DNA of 14,449 nucleotides. It comes from Planctomycetota bacterium. Its GTDB lineage: Bacteria; Planctomycetota; Planctomycetia; Pirellulales; Thermoguttaceae. Both the position numbers and the translations under genes were made by a program. The stretch spans positions 1 to 14,449 of the forward strand of contig DQVB01000005.1 of assembly GCA_015661985.1 (NCBI GenBank). Reading direction: 5' to 3'. Of the stretch, positions 6,938-13,586 are shown in pieces. Each line of letters opens with the position of its first letter. Position 1 is the first letter of the stretch. The notes below the pieces were generated by a model. The model was given only the letters and a program-made list of their open reading frames with translations. It had not been told where the DNA came from and searched no databases.

Positions 6938-8416
6938 CTAGACTTCCTTGGTCACCACGAAGGGTTTTCGATAATCGCGAGTCAGCAGCCGATTCGCTTC
7001 TTCGTTCCCGACGAATCGCTCCTCTTGGGGATCGAATGCCAATTTCGGTCCGAGCGTGTACGTGGCTTTGTCCAAATCGAGGCCCAAGGCGGCTTTGAGG
7101 TTTTCGCGGATGTACTCCCACGAACCCTGCGCGTGAGGGCAATCGGGCAATCCTTCCGGCTCGGTGGTGCCAGGAACCTGCTCGCCTAAACGGTACGAGA
7201 TATTGGCCAAGTGACAGAGGGCCGCCGAGTAGTGGGCCTCCAGGATGTTGGCGTGCAGTTCCTCGGACTTGCGGCTGCGCACACACTGGATGAAGTTCTC
7301 GAAGATGCTGCCCGGCTGGTGGGTGAATTCCACGTCCACCAGCTCTTCTCCCTTATCCGATCCGTTCGGATAGAACTTGCCGCCGATGATGGCCCCTTCT
7401 TCCAGATAGAACTCGTTGGTCACCTTACGCGGGAAAGCCTTGCCGTCCGGCACCACCGTCTTGCCGCACAGGCCAGCCACCTCGAAGACCAACAAGGGGC
7501 CGCCGAAGTCGAACACCGTCAGCTGCATGTTCGGTGTCTGGCCTTGGTCGGTGAAGGGCGGCTTGCCCTCGCTGGACTGGACCCAACGTCCGCCCAGACT
7601 GATCACGCTCTTGGGGAGCGTGCCGCCGGGGATACCCCAGCGAGCGATGTCCATCTGGTGGACGCCCTGGTTGCCGATCTCGCCATTGCCGGTGTCCCAG
7701 AACCAGTGCCAGTTGTAGTGGACCAGGTTTTCGTGATAGGGCTGCATAGGGGCGGGCCCCAGCCAGAGACTGAAATCCAGCTCGGGCGGCGGGTCCTTGA
7801 TCTCCTTGAAGCCGATGCTCCAGCGAGGCTTGGAGGCATAGGCCTTGGACACCAGCAGTTTCCCGTACTTACCACTCTTCACGGCCGCCACGGTCTTGGC
7901 CCAGCCCTCCGAAGCCCGACTTTGGGTTCCATGCTGGACGATCCGTTTGTACTTGCGGGCCGCCTTGACACACTGACGGCCCTCGAAGGGATTGTGGCTG
8001 CACGGTTTTTCCACGTAGACGTCTTTCTCGGCCTGGCAGGCCCAGAAGGTGATCAGGGCGTGCCAGTGGTTACACGTGGCCACGGAGACGGCGTCCAGCT
8101 CTTCGTCGTCCAGCGCTTCGCGGATGTCCTGGACGCACTTGGGCGTGTTGCCCCCCTGGGATTCCACCTGGGCGGTCCTTCCTTTGAACAGCCGAGTGTC
8201 CGGGTCGATCAGGTACGTTACATCGACGCCGTCCATCTTGGCAAACTCACTGATGTGGGTTCCGCCGCGGCCGCGGATGCCCGCCACGCCGATGCGAATG
8301 CGATCGTTGGCCCCCAGGACACGGGCCGAAGCGCGGGTGGCAGGAACGGCCAACGTAGTGGCCAGGCCAGCGGCAGCCGTACGACGCAGGAATGAGCGGC
8401 GTGTGTGTCGGGACAT
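6938..8416 (-). CDS. Tat-exported Gfo/Idh/MocA-family oxidoreductase
   Basis: A 492-residue NAD(P)-dependent sugar or inositol dehydrogenase-like protein. The N-terminus is a Tat signal: TRRSFLRR (5-12), then a hydrophobic Ala/Leu stretch and a likely cleavage near ASA at 29-31. The Rossmann fold follows with RIGVAGIRGRGGTH (41-54), and the family EKP motif at 136-138 in DVYVEKPCSHNP. The catalytic-type GNQGVHQMDIARWG (248-261) carries His253 and Asp256. ATG 8416 is chosen because AAAGGAG lies 7 nt upstream and the signal starts there, although the frame is open 46 codons further. Tat export suggests that it folds with cofactor in the cytoplasm and works in the periplasm; planctomycetes carry many such paralogues. 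The substrate cannot be told. It stands alone, 260 nt from yjbQ and 407 nt from hemL. Confidence 0.93.
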   Translation of the reverse strand: MSRHTRRSFLRRTAAAGLATTLAVPATRASARVLGANDRIRIGVAGIRGRGGTHISEFAKMDGVDVTYLIDPDTRLFKGRTAQVESQGGNTPKCVQDIREALDDEELDAVSVATCNHWHALITFWACQAEKDVYVEKPCSHNPFEGRQCVKAARKYKRIVQHGTQSRASEGWAKTVAAVKSGKYGKLLVSKAYASKPRWSIGFKEIKDPPPELDFSLWLGPAPMQPYHENLVHYNWHWFWDTGNGEIGNQGVHQMDIARWGIPGGTLPKSVISLGGRWVQSSEGKPPFTDQGQTPNMQLTVFDFGGPLLVFEVAGLCGKTVVPDGKAFPRKVTNEFYLEEGAIIGGKFYPNGSDKGEELVDVEFTHQPGSIFENFIQCVRSRKSEELHANILEAHYSAALCHLANISYRLGEQVPGTTEPEGLPDCPHAQGSWEYIRENLKAALGLDLDKATYTLGPKLAFDPQEERFVGNEEANRLLTRDYRKPFVVTKEV

Positions 8417-8545
8417 GGGCAGGCTCCTTTGTGCTGAAGGATCCGGTAGGCAGGTACAGTCTGGGTGTGCCCTGATGCGCGCACGGCGCACGCATGATTG
8501 AACTGACGGCGCTGGGCGCCATGGCCGGTCCCCACGGAGCACCGC

Positions 8546-8596
8546 CGACGGCATTTCGGTTGCCGTCGCCAGACCACCGTCGAACCTGCCGACGGT
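8546..8596. other. Four-arm palindrome cluster in the Gfo/Idh upstream region
   Basis: CGACGGCA (8546-8553) pairs with TGCCGTCG (8561-8568), and ACCGTCG (8576-8582) pairs with CGACGGT (8590-8596). All four arms share the CGACGG/CCGTCG core, so alternative pairings are possible. The cluster is 130-180 nt before the oxidoreductase ATG and about 80-130 nt beyond the yjbQ stop, both read on the minus strand. It may end the yjbQ transcript or form a leader structure; it may also be only a high-GC palindrome cluster. Confidence 0.35.
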
Positions 8597-8676
8597 AACG
8601 GGGCAAACCGCCGGCGGCGGCCCTCCGCCATGCGGCGCCCATTACACCAGACGGCGTGGCCGGTGTCCAGTAGCCT

Positions 8677-9099
8677 CTACTGGCCGATGATCTTCACCAG
8701 CACCCGTTTGCGCCGCCGTCCGTCAAATTCTCCATAGAAAATCTGCTCCCACGGGCCGAAGTCCAGCCGGCCGCCGGTGATGGCCACCACAACCTCACGG
8801 CCCATGATCTGCCGCTTATGATGCGCGTCGGCGTTGTCTTCGCCCGTGCGGTTGTGCTCATACCGTTCCGGCGACGGATCGAAAGGGGCCAGCTCCTCCA
8901 GCCACCGCTTGTAGTCGCGATGCAGCCCCGGCTCGTCGTCGTTGATGAACACGCTGGCCGTGATGTGCATGGCGTTCACCAGACAAAGCCCCTCTTGGAC
9001 ACCGCTTTTCCTGACCGCCGCCTCCACCTGGGGCGTGATGTTCACAAAGTCCATCCGCGCATCAACATTCAGCGTCAAGTACTCCGTGTACGATTTCAT
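8677..9099 (-). CDS. yjbQ: YjbQ-family protein (secondary thiamine-phosphate synthase-like, UPF0047)
   Basis: A 140-residue member of the YjbQ/UPF0047 family, small trimeric cytoplasmic proteins. E. coli YjbQ has weak thiamine-phosphate synthase activity in vitro, and the true role is unsettled. The whole family pattern is present: DFVNITPQVEAAV (17-29), GLCLVNAMHITASVFINDDEPGL (37-59) with His45 and the Asn-Asp-Asp-Glu cluster, PERYEHN (77-83), NADAHHKRQIMG (89-100) with the conserved paired histidines, and GPWEQIFYGEFDG (115-127). The length is typical. The ATG at 9099 opens exactly at the conserved MKSYTEYLTL start; the frame runs 37 codons further upstream in low-complexity sequence, which I exclude. 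The stop codon lies in a 7-bp inverted repeat (CCAGTAG/CTACTGG, 8667-8683). The gene is 215 nt from ndk and probably transcribed separately. Confidence 0.93.
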   Translation of the reverse strand: MKSYTEYLTLNVDARMDFVNITPQVEAAVRKSGVQEGLCLVNAMHITASVFINDDEPGLHRDYKRWLEELAPFDPSPERYEHNRTGEDNADAHHKRQIMGREVVVAITGGRLDFGPWEQIFYGEFDGRRRKRVLVKIIGQ

Positions 9100-9314
9100 G
9101 GCCTGTGACCCCCGGTCGGTTGTGCGGTGACATCTCCAGATGCATTGTGCCGTCCGCCAACGGCCACGGCAACCGGCCCTCAGCGATCGGGCGAGACGCA
9201 GAGCACCCACCCGCGTGGACGGCTGTGTTGCACTAAAGGGCTATGCTCGGCGCGGGGGGAAGGAAGCGGCGAGGCAGGCCCTCTCCACTGGCGCGCTGCC
9301 GGGCGTCGCCCCCG

Positions 9315-10055
9315 TCAATCGTCCTCGGTCACTTCGTTGATCAGGTACTTGGCAGCCACCGCATTCAAGGTGCACGGGGCCGGTTTGCCCTCGGCCAGCA
9401 GAGCGAGCGCCTCCAGATCGGACTGCCACGCCGTGTCTCCTTCGGCGATGAGCCGTCGGGAACCCGGCTGCCGCCTCAGCAGGAGCTGGCCGTCCTTGTA
9501 GTAATAGTCCGTCGGGCTGACTTGAGTCGCGTAGGCGCGCATGTAAGGCATGATGTCGCTGGGCTTGAACCACAGCTTGATCTCCCGTTCGGCCTCTTCA
9601 CGGGTGGCCGAGGCGTGGACCAGGTTGTCCAGGCGGACGCTGACCACATTCCCCTCGGCGTCCTTGACCGGGACCACTGTGCCCAACGCCCGGATGGTGC
9701 CCGGGGCTTGATCCCGAGCGTCGTGCGGGTTGGTGGGGCCGGCGATCCGCCGCAGCTTCGGCACGGCGTCGGGCCCGCAGAAGACCAAGGCGATCACGCG
9801 CCGCTTGTGCGGTCCGTCCGGATAATGGACTCGTCCAGTCATGTACTCGATCAGCGACGGATAGAAAGGCTCGCCCGCGTGCTCCGCATAGTGTTCCTCG
9901 GCCAACATCCTGGTGACGTGTACGATCTTCGCCCCGGCGAAGCGCAGCCCCGTGTGAAACTCAGAAAACTGGGAGAGGATGTACCCGGTCAGCGAAATCT
10001 TCAGGGCATCCGGCTTGATCAGCACCAGTGTCTGCTCCAACTCCTTGCGCACCAT
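9315..10055 (-). CDS. ndk: Nucleoside-diphosphate kinase with C-terminal extension
   Basis: Transfers phosphate between nucleoside tri- and diphosphates via a phosphohistidine, in the cytoplasm. The kinase core covers residues 1 to about 170: TLVLIKPDAL (9-18, Lys14), AEHAGEPFYPSLIEYMTG (57-74), AGPTNPHDARDQAPGTIRAL (105-124) and the active-site DNLVHASATREEAEREI (143-159) with phospho-histidine His147. Two points are unusual. The loop after the histidine reads ASAT instead of the common GSDS, and about 75 residues follow the normal end of the fold (from SDIMPYMRAY to the end), making 246 residues against the usual 140-150. Extra residues are also inserted near 122-143. ATG 10055 is preceded by GAGGTGG at 5-nt spacing; the open frame further upstream is excluded. 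It stands alone between pyrF and yjbQ. Archetypal NDK activity is likely but the tail is unexplained. Confidence 0.88.
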   Translation of the reverse strand: MVRKELEQTLVLIKPDALKISLTGYILSQFSEFHTGLRFAGAKIVHVTRMLAEEHYAEHAGEPFYPSLIEYMTGRVHYPDGPHKRRVIALVFCGPDAVPKLRRIAGPTNPHDARDQAPGTIRALGTVVPVKDAEGNVVSVRLDNLVHASATREEAEREIKLWFKPSDIMPYMRAYATQVSPTDYYYKDGQLLLRRQPGSRRLIAEGDTAWQSDLEALALLAEGKPAPCTLNAVAAKYLINEVTEDD

Positions 10056-10357
10056 ACCACCACCTCGCCCTATGCTTGTTTCCATGCACCGACACACACG
10101 CCCGGATACGCCTCCCGCCAAGCGCTGCACCCACCGCTCAGGACACCGTGCAGGCCTGTTGGAGAATCTCGCAAACACCCTCGGGAACAATTCGCCAGAC
10201 CTTTCGAGCCGTTGGAATGCGGGATCAACAGACCCGCACGCGGCGCGAGGCAGTTTGGCGACACCTGCCTATTATCGTGCCAGCGCGATCGGCGACAACC
10301 CCGCTCCGCCGCCCTGAAGTGCGCATCCACCCGCCCCGCGGCTCACCAGACCGGCCC
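10056..10357. other. Intergenic region between pyrF and ndk
   Basis: About 300 bases with no credible gene. It must hold the pyrF 3' end and, on the minus strand, the ndk promoter and leader, but I could not fix convincing -35/-10 boxes or a terminator hairpin with a T-run. The only clear signal is the ndk ribosome binding site GAGGTGG immediately right of 10055. Confidence 0.5.
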
Positions 10358-11287
10358 TCAGCTGTCACCCAAGCGGCCAGCCGGCGTGTCGGCCCGCAGC
10401 CCTTCGATCATCTCCCGGGTGGCTGCCTCCACGGCCTGTTGCCATCGCTCGGGGCCAAACCGTGAAGCAAACGGCTCCCGCCGAAAGGCGAAGATCAGCG
10501 CCCGCGAACTGTTGATCACCGCGCCGGTGCCGCGGGGGTCCATGGCCGCAGCCACATCGCGGGCCGTGGCCCCTTGGGCCCCGAAGCCGGGCACCAGGAA
10601 CCACGCGTGCGGCATGGCCGATCGCAGTTCGGCCAGCTGCTCGGGGTAGGTGGCCCCGACCACAGCTCCCACCACGCCGTAGCCACAGCGGCCGGCCGTT
10701 GCAGCGGCCAAGGCCTCCACATGGTCGGCCACGTGACGGTAAACCGGCCGGCCTTCGGCCACCAAATCCTGCAGCATCCGGCCGCCCGGGTTCGACGTCT
10801 TGACCAACACGAATACCCCCGCCCCACGCTGGCAAGCCAGATCGACGAAGGGCTCCAAGCTGTCGGCCCCCAAATACGGACTGACGGTCAAGGCGTCCGC
10901 CCCCCACGGGCTCTGGCCGGAAGACCCTAGAAAAGCCTTGGCATAGGCCACTGCGGTTGACCCGATGTCGTTCCGCTTGCCATCCAGAATCACCAGCAGC
11001 CCCGCTCGCTGGGCATGGGCAATCACCCGGGCCAGCACCGCCATCCCCGCCGGCCCCAATTGCTCGAAAAAGGCCACCTGGGGCTTGACCGCCGCGACCA
11101 TGGGGGCCACCACATCGATCACCCCGCAGCAGAACGTCTCCACCGCCCCCGCCCTGGCACCCAGATCCCCCGGATCGCCGCCCCGCAGGCCGTCGGGGAG
11201 CATGTCCCACCGAGGATCCAAACCGACAAGCACGGGTGTGCCCCGACGACGCACCGCCGCCTCCAACCGATCCGGAAAAGCAAGCAC
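10358..11287 (-). CDS. pyrF: Orotidine-5'-phosphate decarboxylase, subfamily 2
   Basis: Decarboxylates OMP to UMP, the last step of pyrimidine nucleotide synthesis, in the cytoplasm. The 309-residue protein has the long PyrF type-2 form: FPDRLEAAVRRRGTPVLVGLDPRW at the N-terminus (Asp24), VAAVKPQVAFFEQLGPAGM (64-82), the catalytic LDGKRNDIGSTA (101-112) with Asp102, Lys104 and Asp107, VSPYLGADSLEPF, FVLVKTSNPGG, GVVGAVVGATYPEQL, and the phosphate-binding FLVPGFGAQGA. I place the start at GTG 11287, because AGGAGG lies 8 nt before it and the family-conserved sequence begins there. The frame extends 57 codons further to 11458, but that part is Arg/Pro/Gly-rich without similarity and would reach the tRNA promoter region. 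It is divergent from the tRNA-Pro gene. Confidence 0.95.
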   Translation of the reverse strand: MLAFPDRLEAAVRRRGTPVLVGLDPRWDMLPDGLRGGDPGDLGARAGAVETFCCGVIDVVAPMVAAVKPQVAFFEQLGPAGMAVLARVIAHAQRAGLLVILDGKRNDIGSTAVAYAKAFLGSSGQSPWGADALTVSPYLGADSLEPFVDLACQRGAGVFVLVKTSNPGGRMLQDLVAEGRPVYRHVADHVEALAAATAGRCGYGVVGAVVGATYPEQLAELRSAMPHAWFLVPGFGAQGATARDVAAAMDPRGTGAVINSSRALIFAFRREPFASRFGPERWQQAVEAATREMIEGLRADTPAGRLGDS

Positions 11288-11402
11288 TTGGAAAACCTCC
11301 TCTGGCTTGGAGTGCCGGCCCCCACGGCAGAAGCCCGGGTGGGCGCCAGGCATTGTGCGCCAAGCTCGGCCCCGGTTCCACAGGGGGTGGAGCAGGGCGA
11401 GC

Positions 11403-11431
11403 TTGCAACCGGCCCTGGGATCTGCCATACT
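11403..11431 (+). promoter_or_regulatory. Probable sigma-70-type promoter of tRNA-Pro
   Basis: TTGCAA (11403-11408) and CATACT (11426-11431) are separated by exactly 17 nt, each matching four of six consensus positions. Transcription would begin near 11438, about 30 nt before the mature tRNA. The position just upstream of a stable RNA gene, in otherwise GC-rich DNA, makes this more than a chance match, but it is a prediction by eye. Confidence 0.45.
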
Positions 11432-11440
11432 AAAGGTTTC

Positions 11441-11457
11441 TGGGGCCGAAGGCCCCA
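11441..11457 (+). other. Perfect hairpin in the tRNA-Pro leader
   Basis: TGGGGCC and GGCCCCA form a 7-bp perfect stem around a GAA triloop, 12 nt before the mature tRNA 5' end and at the predicted start of the transcript. It could cap the precursor before RNase P cleavage, or be the operator or terminator of another signal. Its role is unknown. Confidence 0.4.
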
Positions 11458-11469
11458 CAGCGGCCCAAC

Positions 11470-11544
11470 CGGGGCGTGGCGCAGCCTGGATAGCGCGTCT
11501 GACTGGGGGTCAGAAGGTCGCCGGTTCAAATCCGGCCGCCCCGA
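11470..11544 (+). tRNA. tRNA-Pro (anticodon GGG)
   Basis: A complete cloverleaf. The acceptor stem CGGGGCG pairs perfectly with CGCCCCG (11537-11543), with discriminator A at 11544. The D stem is GCGC/GCGC around AGCCTGGATA. The anticodon arm TCTGA-CTGGGGG-TCAGA gives anticodon GGG (reads CCC, CCU), and the T arm is GCCGG-TTCAAAT-CCGGC. The C1-G72 pair with A73 is the typical bacterial proline identity. The 3' CCA is not encoded (the next bases are CTC), so a CCA-adding enzyme is needed. It is the only plus-strand gene that I can support, has a probable promoter at 11403 and is followed 5 nt later by a strong terminator, so it is a single-gene unit. Confidence 0.97.
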
Positions 11545-11549
11545 CTCGG

Positions 11550-11584
11550 AAACCCTTTCGTGGCAAGATGTTGCGAAAGGGTTT
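11550..11584 (+). terminator. Intrinsic terminator of tRNA-Pro
   Basis: An 11-bp perfect stem, AAACCCTTTCG (11550-11560) with CGAAAGGGTTT (11574-11584), with a 13-nt loop, ending in a run of five T (11582-11586). It starts 5 nt after the mature tRNA. This is the only hairpin-plus-T-run terminator in the window that fits the textbook pattern. Confidence 0.85.
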
Positions 11585-11981
11585 TTCCTTGGAGCATGGG
11601 GCTTGGTTCCTTTTGGCCCCTTTCCGGGTGACAGCCGCCGGAAGCGGTTCGTTCGTAGTCCCGCCTCTGGGCGGAACGATCGTACCCCGTTTGCCGGGCG
11701 CCACCATTCCGCCCAGAGGCGGTGCTACAAACAGAGCAACAGCTTCCTTGGCTCCCAGGCTGTTACCCGGTTTTGAACCCTTTTGAACCATGCCGAGGAC
11801 AGGCTCTGGGCTACCTATGGGCCACCACGGTCCGCCTCGGCCCGCTCGCGCAACGTCCGGCTCATCGTGCGGGAAACGTGCGGCGACTCACCTCGGGCCA
11901 GGCAGGCATTCGGGCCTGTTCGACTGACGGGCCTGCGGGTCGTTCCCGCGCCCGCTCGTCGGTCATCGGACGACGGCCATG
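11585..11981. other. Intergenic region between tRNA-Pro and the propeller gene
   Basis: No gene is supported here. Minus-strand frames that run across the tRNA end in a GFEPATF-like tail, a known artefact of translating tRNA antisense sequence. The region holds the REP-like palindrome pair at 11655-11728 and a small direct repeat, TTTTGAACC twice (11771-11779 and 11781-11789). It also contains the 3' end of the propeller gene transcript, for which no clear terminator is seen. Confidence 0.6.
11655..11728. repeat. REP-like inverted repeat pair (BIME-like)
   Basis: Two 22-base units in opposite orientation, 11655-11676 and 11707-11728, match each other's complement at 20 of 22 positions. Each unit has its own internal CCGCC...GGCGG dyad (CCGCCTCTGGGCGG, 11661-11674, and its counterpart CCGCCCAGAGGCGG). 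The outer ends read GTAG and CTAC. About 30 bases with a small ACGATCGT palindrome separate them. The paired head-to-head arrangement in non-coding DNA is like the REP doublets mobilised by RAYT transposases in other bacteria. No transposase is nearby, and other copies cannot be counted from this window alone. Confidence 0.6.
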
Positions 11982-13358
11982 TCATGGCGCCACGTCTGAT
12001 CTCGGGGGCCGCACACGACACTCCCGGATCGGCACCGGTTTGGCCGATGGGTCGAGGATCCGCATCTGGTGTGTCTGCGGGTCGCCGAAGGGCCCGGGCC
12101 AATCGGAACGGCCCTTTTCTGCGATTTGGGTGACCACGATTCGATCCTGCCACAGGTCGCCGCTGAAGAGCTTGCCGTGGGCGATGATCTGGGTCGCGCA
12201 GGAGGTGATCATACGGCCATAGTCATAGACTTCGACCAGTTCGCCGCTGCCCGCATCGATGCGGAAGCACTTGGTCGTCTGCGGGGGCGACCCCCCGTTT
12301 TCGCCGTACAGACAGCCGTTGAAGTAGATGAGGTTTGCGATGGCCGAGTAATCGAAGCGGGCCAGGTCGCATTTCCACACGACACGCCCGTCCGTAACGG
12401 AATAGGCAGCGATATACTTCCAGGCATCGCCCGTGTACTTCTTGCTCCACCCGTTGCCACTGCCACAGACGAGCTTGCCATCGAAGTAGGTGAGTGTGTC
12501 TTTCTTGCCGTTCGGCAGGCCGTCGCGCTGCCACAGGAGGTTCAGGTTCCGGTCGTAGACGCGAATCGCCGAATCCCACTCGGGCCTGCCGTACCACCGT
12601 GTGGCCACGAAGCGCCCGAAGGAGTCGTCCACGAGGACCGTGTTCCACGAGATGCATCGGTGCGGCGGTGCCACGTCGACCTGGCGAATGACGCGCCCAT
12701 CCGTGGCGCGGATCTTCAGCAGTTTGCCATCGCACTGGTAGAAGACCACGCCCTGAGCCTGATCCACGCAGGGGGTGATCCCGCCGGTGCTGCGTCGCCG
12801 GACCCACCACACGTCCCGGCCCGTTTCGCTCGACAGCGCATGCAGCCCGTTCTGGCAGGCCATGAGGATGAGCTTCGACCCGTCGCCGCGCTCGTAGTAC
12901 GAGTATCCGAAGAAATAAGCCCCCGGCTGGTTGGCTTCGCTAGTCCATTCCACCTGCCCCGTGTCTCGATTGATGGCCTTGGTGCGCTGTCGTTTCCACT
13001 CGTGCGCGATCACCAGCCACGTGCCGTCGCGGCGCCGAAACACCAGCGGCGTGCTGTCGTATGTGAAGGTGAAATCATAGGCGCGGACCTTGCGAAACGT
13101 GTGCACATCGAAGGACACCACACAAGGGAACCGCTCGGTACGTACAACGCCCGGTAGCCGGCTGTGGTCGTTAGCGGTGAAGTAGGCCACGCCTTCAACG
13201 ACCACACCGCCCTGTGCATAGTAATCCAAGCCGCACGTGGAGGCCGGATCAACGAGGGGCTTTCGGCCAGTTGCAAGCTCTTGGGCAAGGGCCGCCAGGC
13301 TCGCTGCCAAGACGAATCCCCCGGGGAGTATCCATCGCAACAATCCGGCTGTAACCAT
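11982..13358 (-). CDS. Exported PQQ-like beta-propeller (quinoprotein-fold) protein
   Basis: A 458-residue protein with a Sec signal peptide: LLRWILPGGFVLAASLAALA (about 6-25) with a likely cut after ALA. The rest is built of beta-propeller blades with the outer PQQ/Trp-docking pattern, a strand then a DG or TG turn then W: VVSFDVHTFRKV, KAINRDTGQVEWTSE, GLHALSSETGRDVWWV, LLKIRATDGRVIRQVD, IRVYDRNLNLLWQRDGL, IAAYSVTDGRVVWKCDL and CFRIDAGSGELVEVYDYG, so at least seven blades. Nothing shows that it binds PQQ; in this family the fold usually serves as a scaffold or sugar/polysaccharide-related domain. ATG 13358 has AAAGG about 5 nt and GGGAG about 11 nt upstream. It lies 228 nt downstream of the aldo/keto reductase gene; no operon link is clear. 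It is not the missing half of the broken propeller gene, since its sequence and length differ. Confidence 0.82.
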   Translation of the reverse strand: MVTAGLLRWILPGGFVLAASLAALAQELATGRKPLVDPASTCGLDYYAQGGVVVEGVAYFTANDHSRLPGVVRTERFPCVVSFDVHTFRKVRAYDFTFTYDSTPLVFRRRDGTWLVIAHEWKRQRTKAINRDTGQVEWTSEANQPGAYFFGYSYYERGDGSKLILMACQNGLHALSSETGRDVWWVRRRSTGGITPCVDQAQGVVFYQCDGKLLKIRATDGRVIRQVDVAPPHRCISWNTVLVDDSFGRFVATRWYGRPEWDSAIRVYDRNLNLLWQRDGLPNGKKDTLTYFDGKLVCGSGNGWSKKYTGDAWKYIAAYSVTDGRVVWKCDLARFDYSAIANLIYFNGCLYGENGGSPPQTTKCFRIDAGSGELVEVYDYGRMITSCATQIIAHGKLFSGDLWQDRIVVTQIAEKGRSDWPGPFGDPQTHQMRILDPSAKPVPIRECRVRPPRSDVAP

Positions 13359-13586
13359 GCGGCCTTTCTCCCGCTTCGTTGCGGCCTGGTCGAGCGAACA
13401 GCCCGCGGCAGCGACCGAAGGCCTCCGGTGCGGGCGTCTGCGGCAACATGGGACACGGCGGGAAAGCAGGAGACCTCCGGTCGGAGTACGTGGGCCGATC
13501 GGAGACCGGCGCAGAACCGAGTACCCATCCCTTGGCCGTCGCGGCGAGGCGCAGCCGTGCCCGTCGGCGACGACAACAGACCACCT

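Noticed and set aside
7211..8395. Plus-strand open frame of 394 codons opposite the Gfo/Idh gene
   Set aside because: Antisense shadow with no recognisable domain.
9243..10649. Plus-strand open frame of 468 codons spanning ndk and the pyrF end
   Set aside because: Crosses two well-supported minus-strand genes and an intergenic region; no homology seen.
11771..11789. Tandem TTTTGAACC repeat as an operator or attachment site
   Set aside because: Only two copies with 10-nt period and no nearby regulator or integrase; chance or polymerase slippage is enough to explain it.
11510..11791. Minus-strand frame ending in GAAGFEPATF
   Set aside because: This tail is a familiar artefact of translating the antisense of a tRNA gene; the frame runs over tRNA-Pro and its terminator.
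12069..13157. Plus-strand open frame of 362 codons opposite the propeller gene
   Set aside because: Antisense shadow; the minus strand has a signal peptide and propeller repeats.
11983..13358. Idea that the 458-residue propeller protein is the missing half of the broken gene
   Set aside because: It has its own signal peptide, complete set of blades and different sequence, and lies about 9 kb away beyond several unrelated genes.
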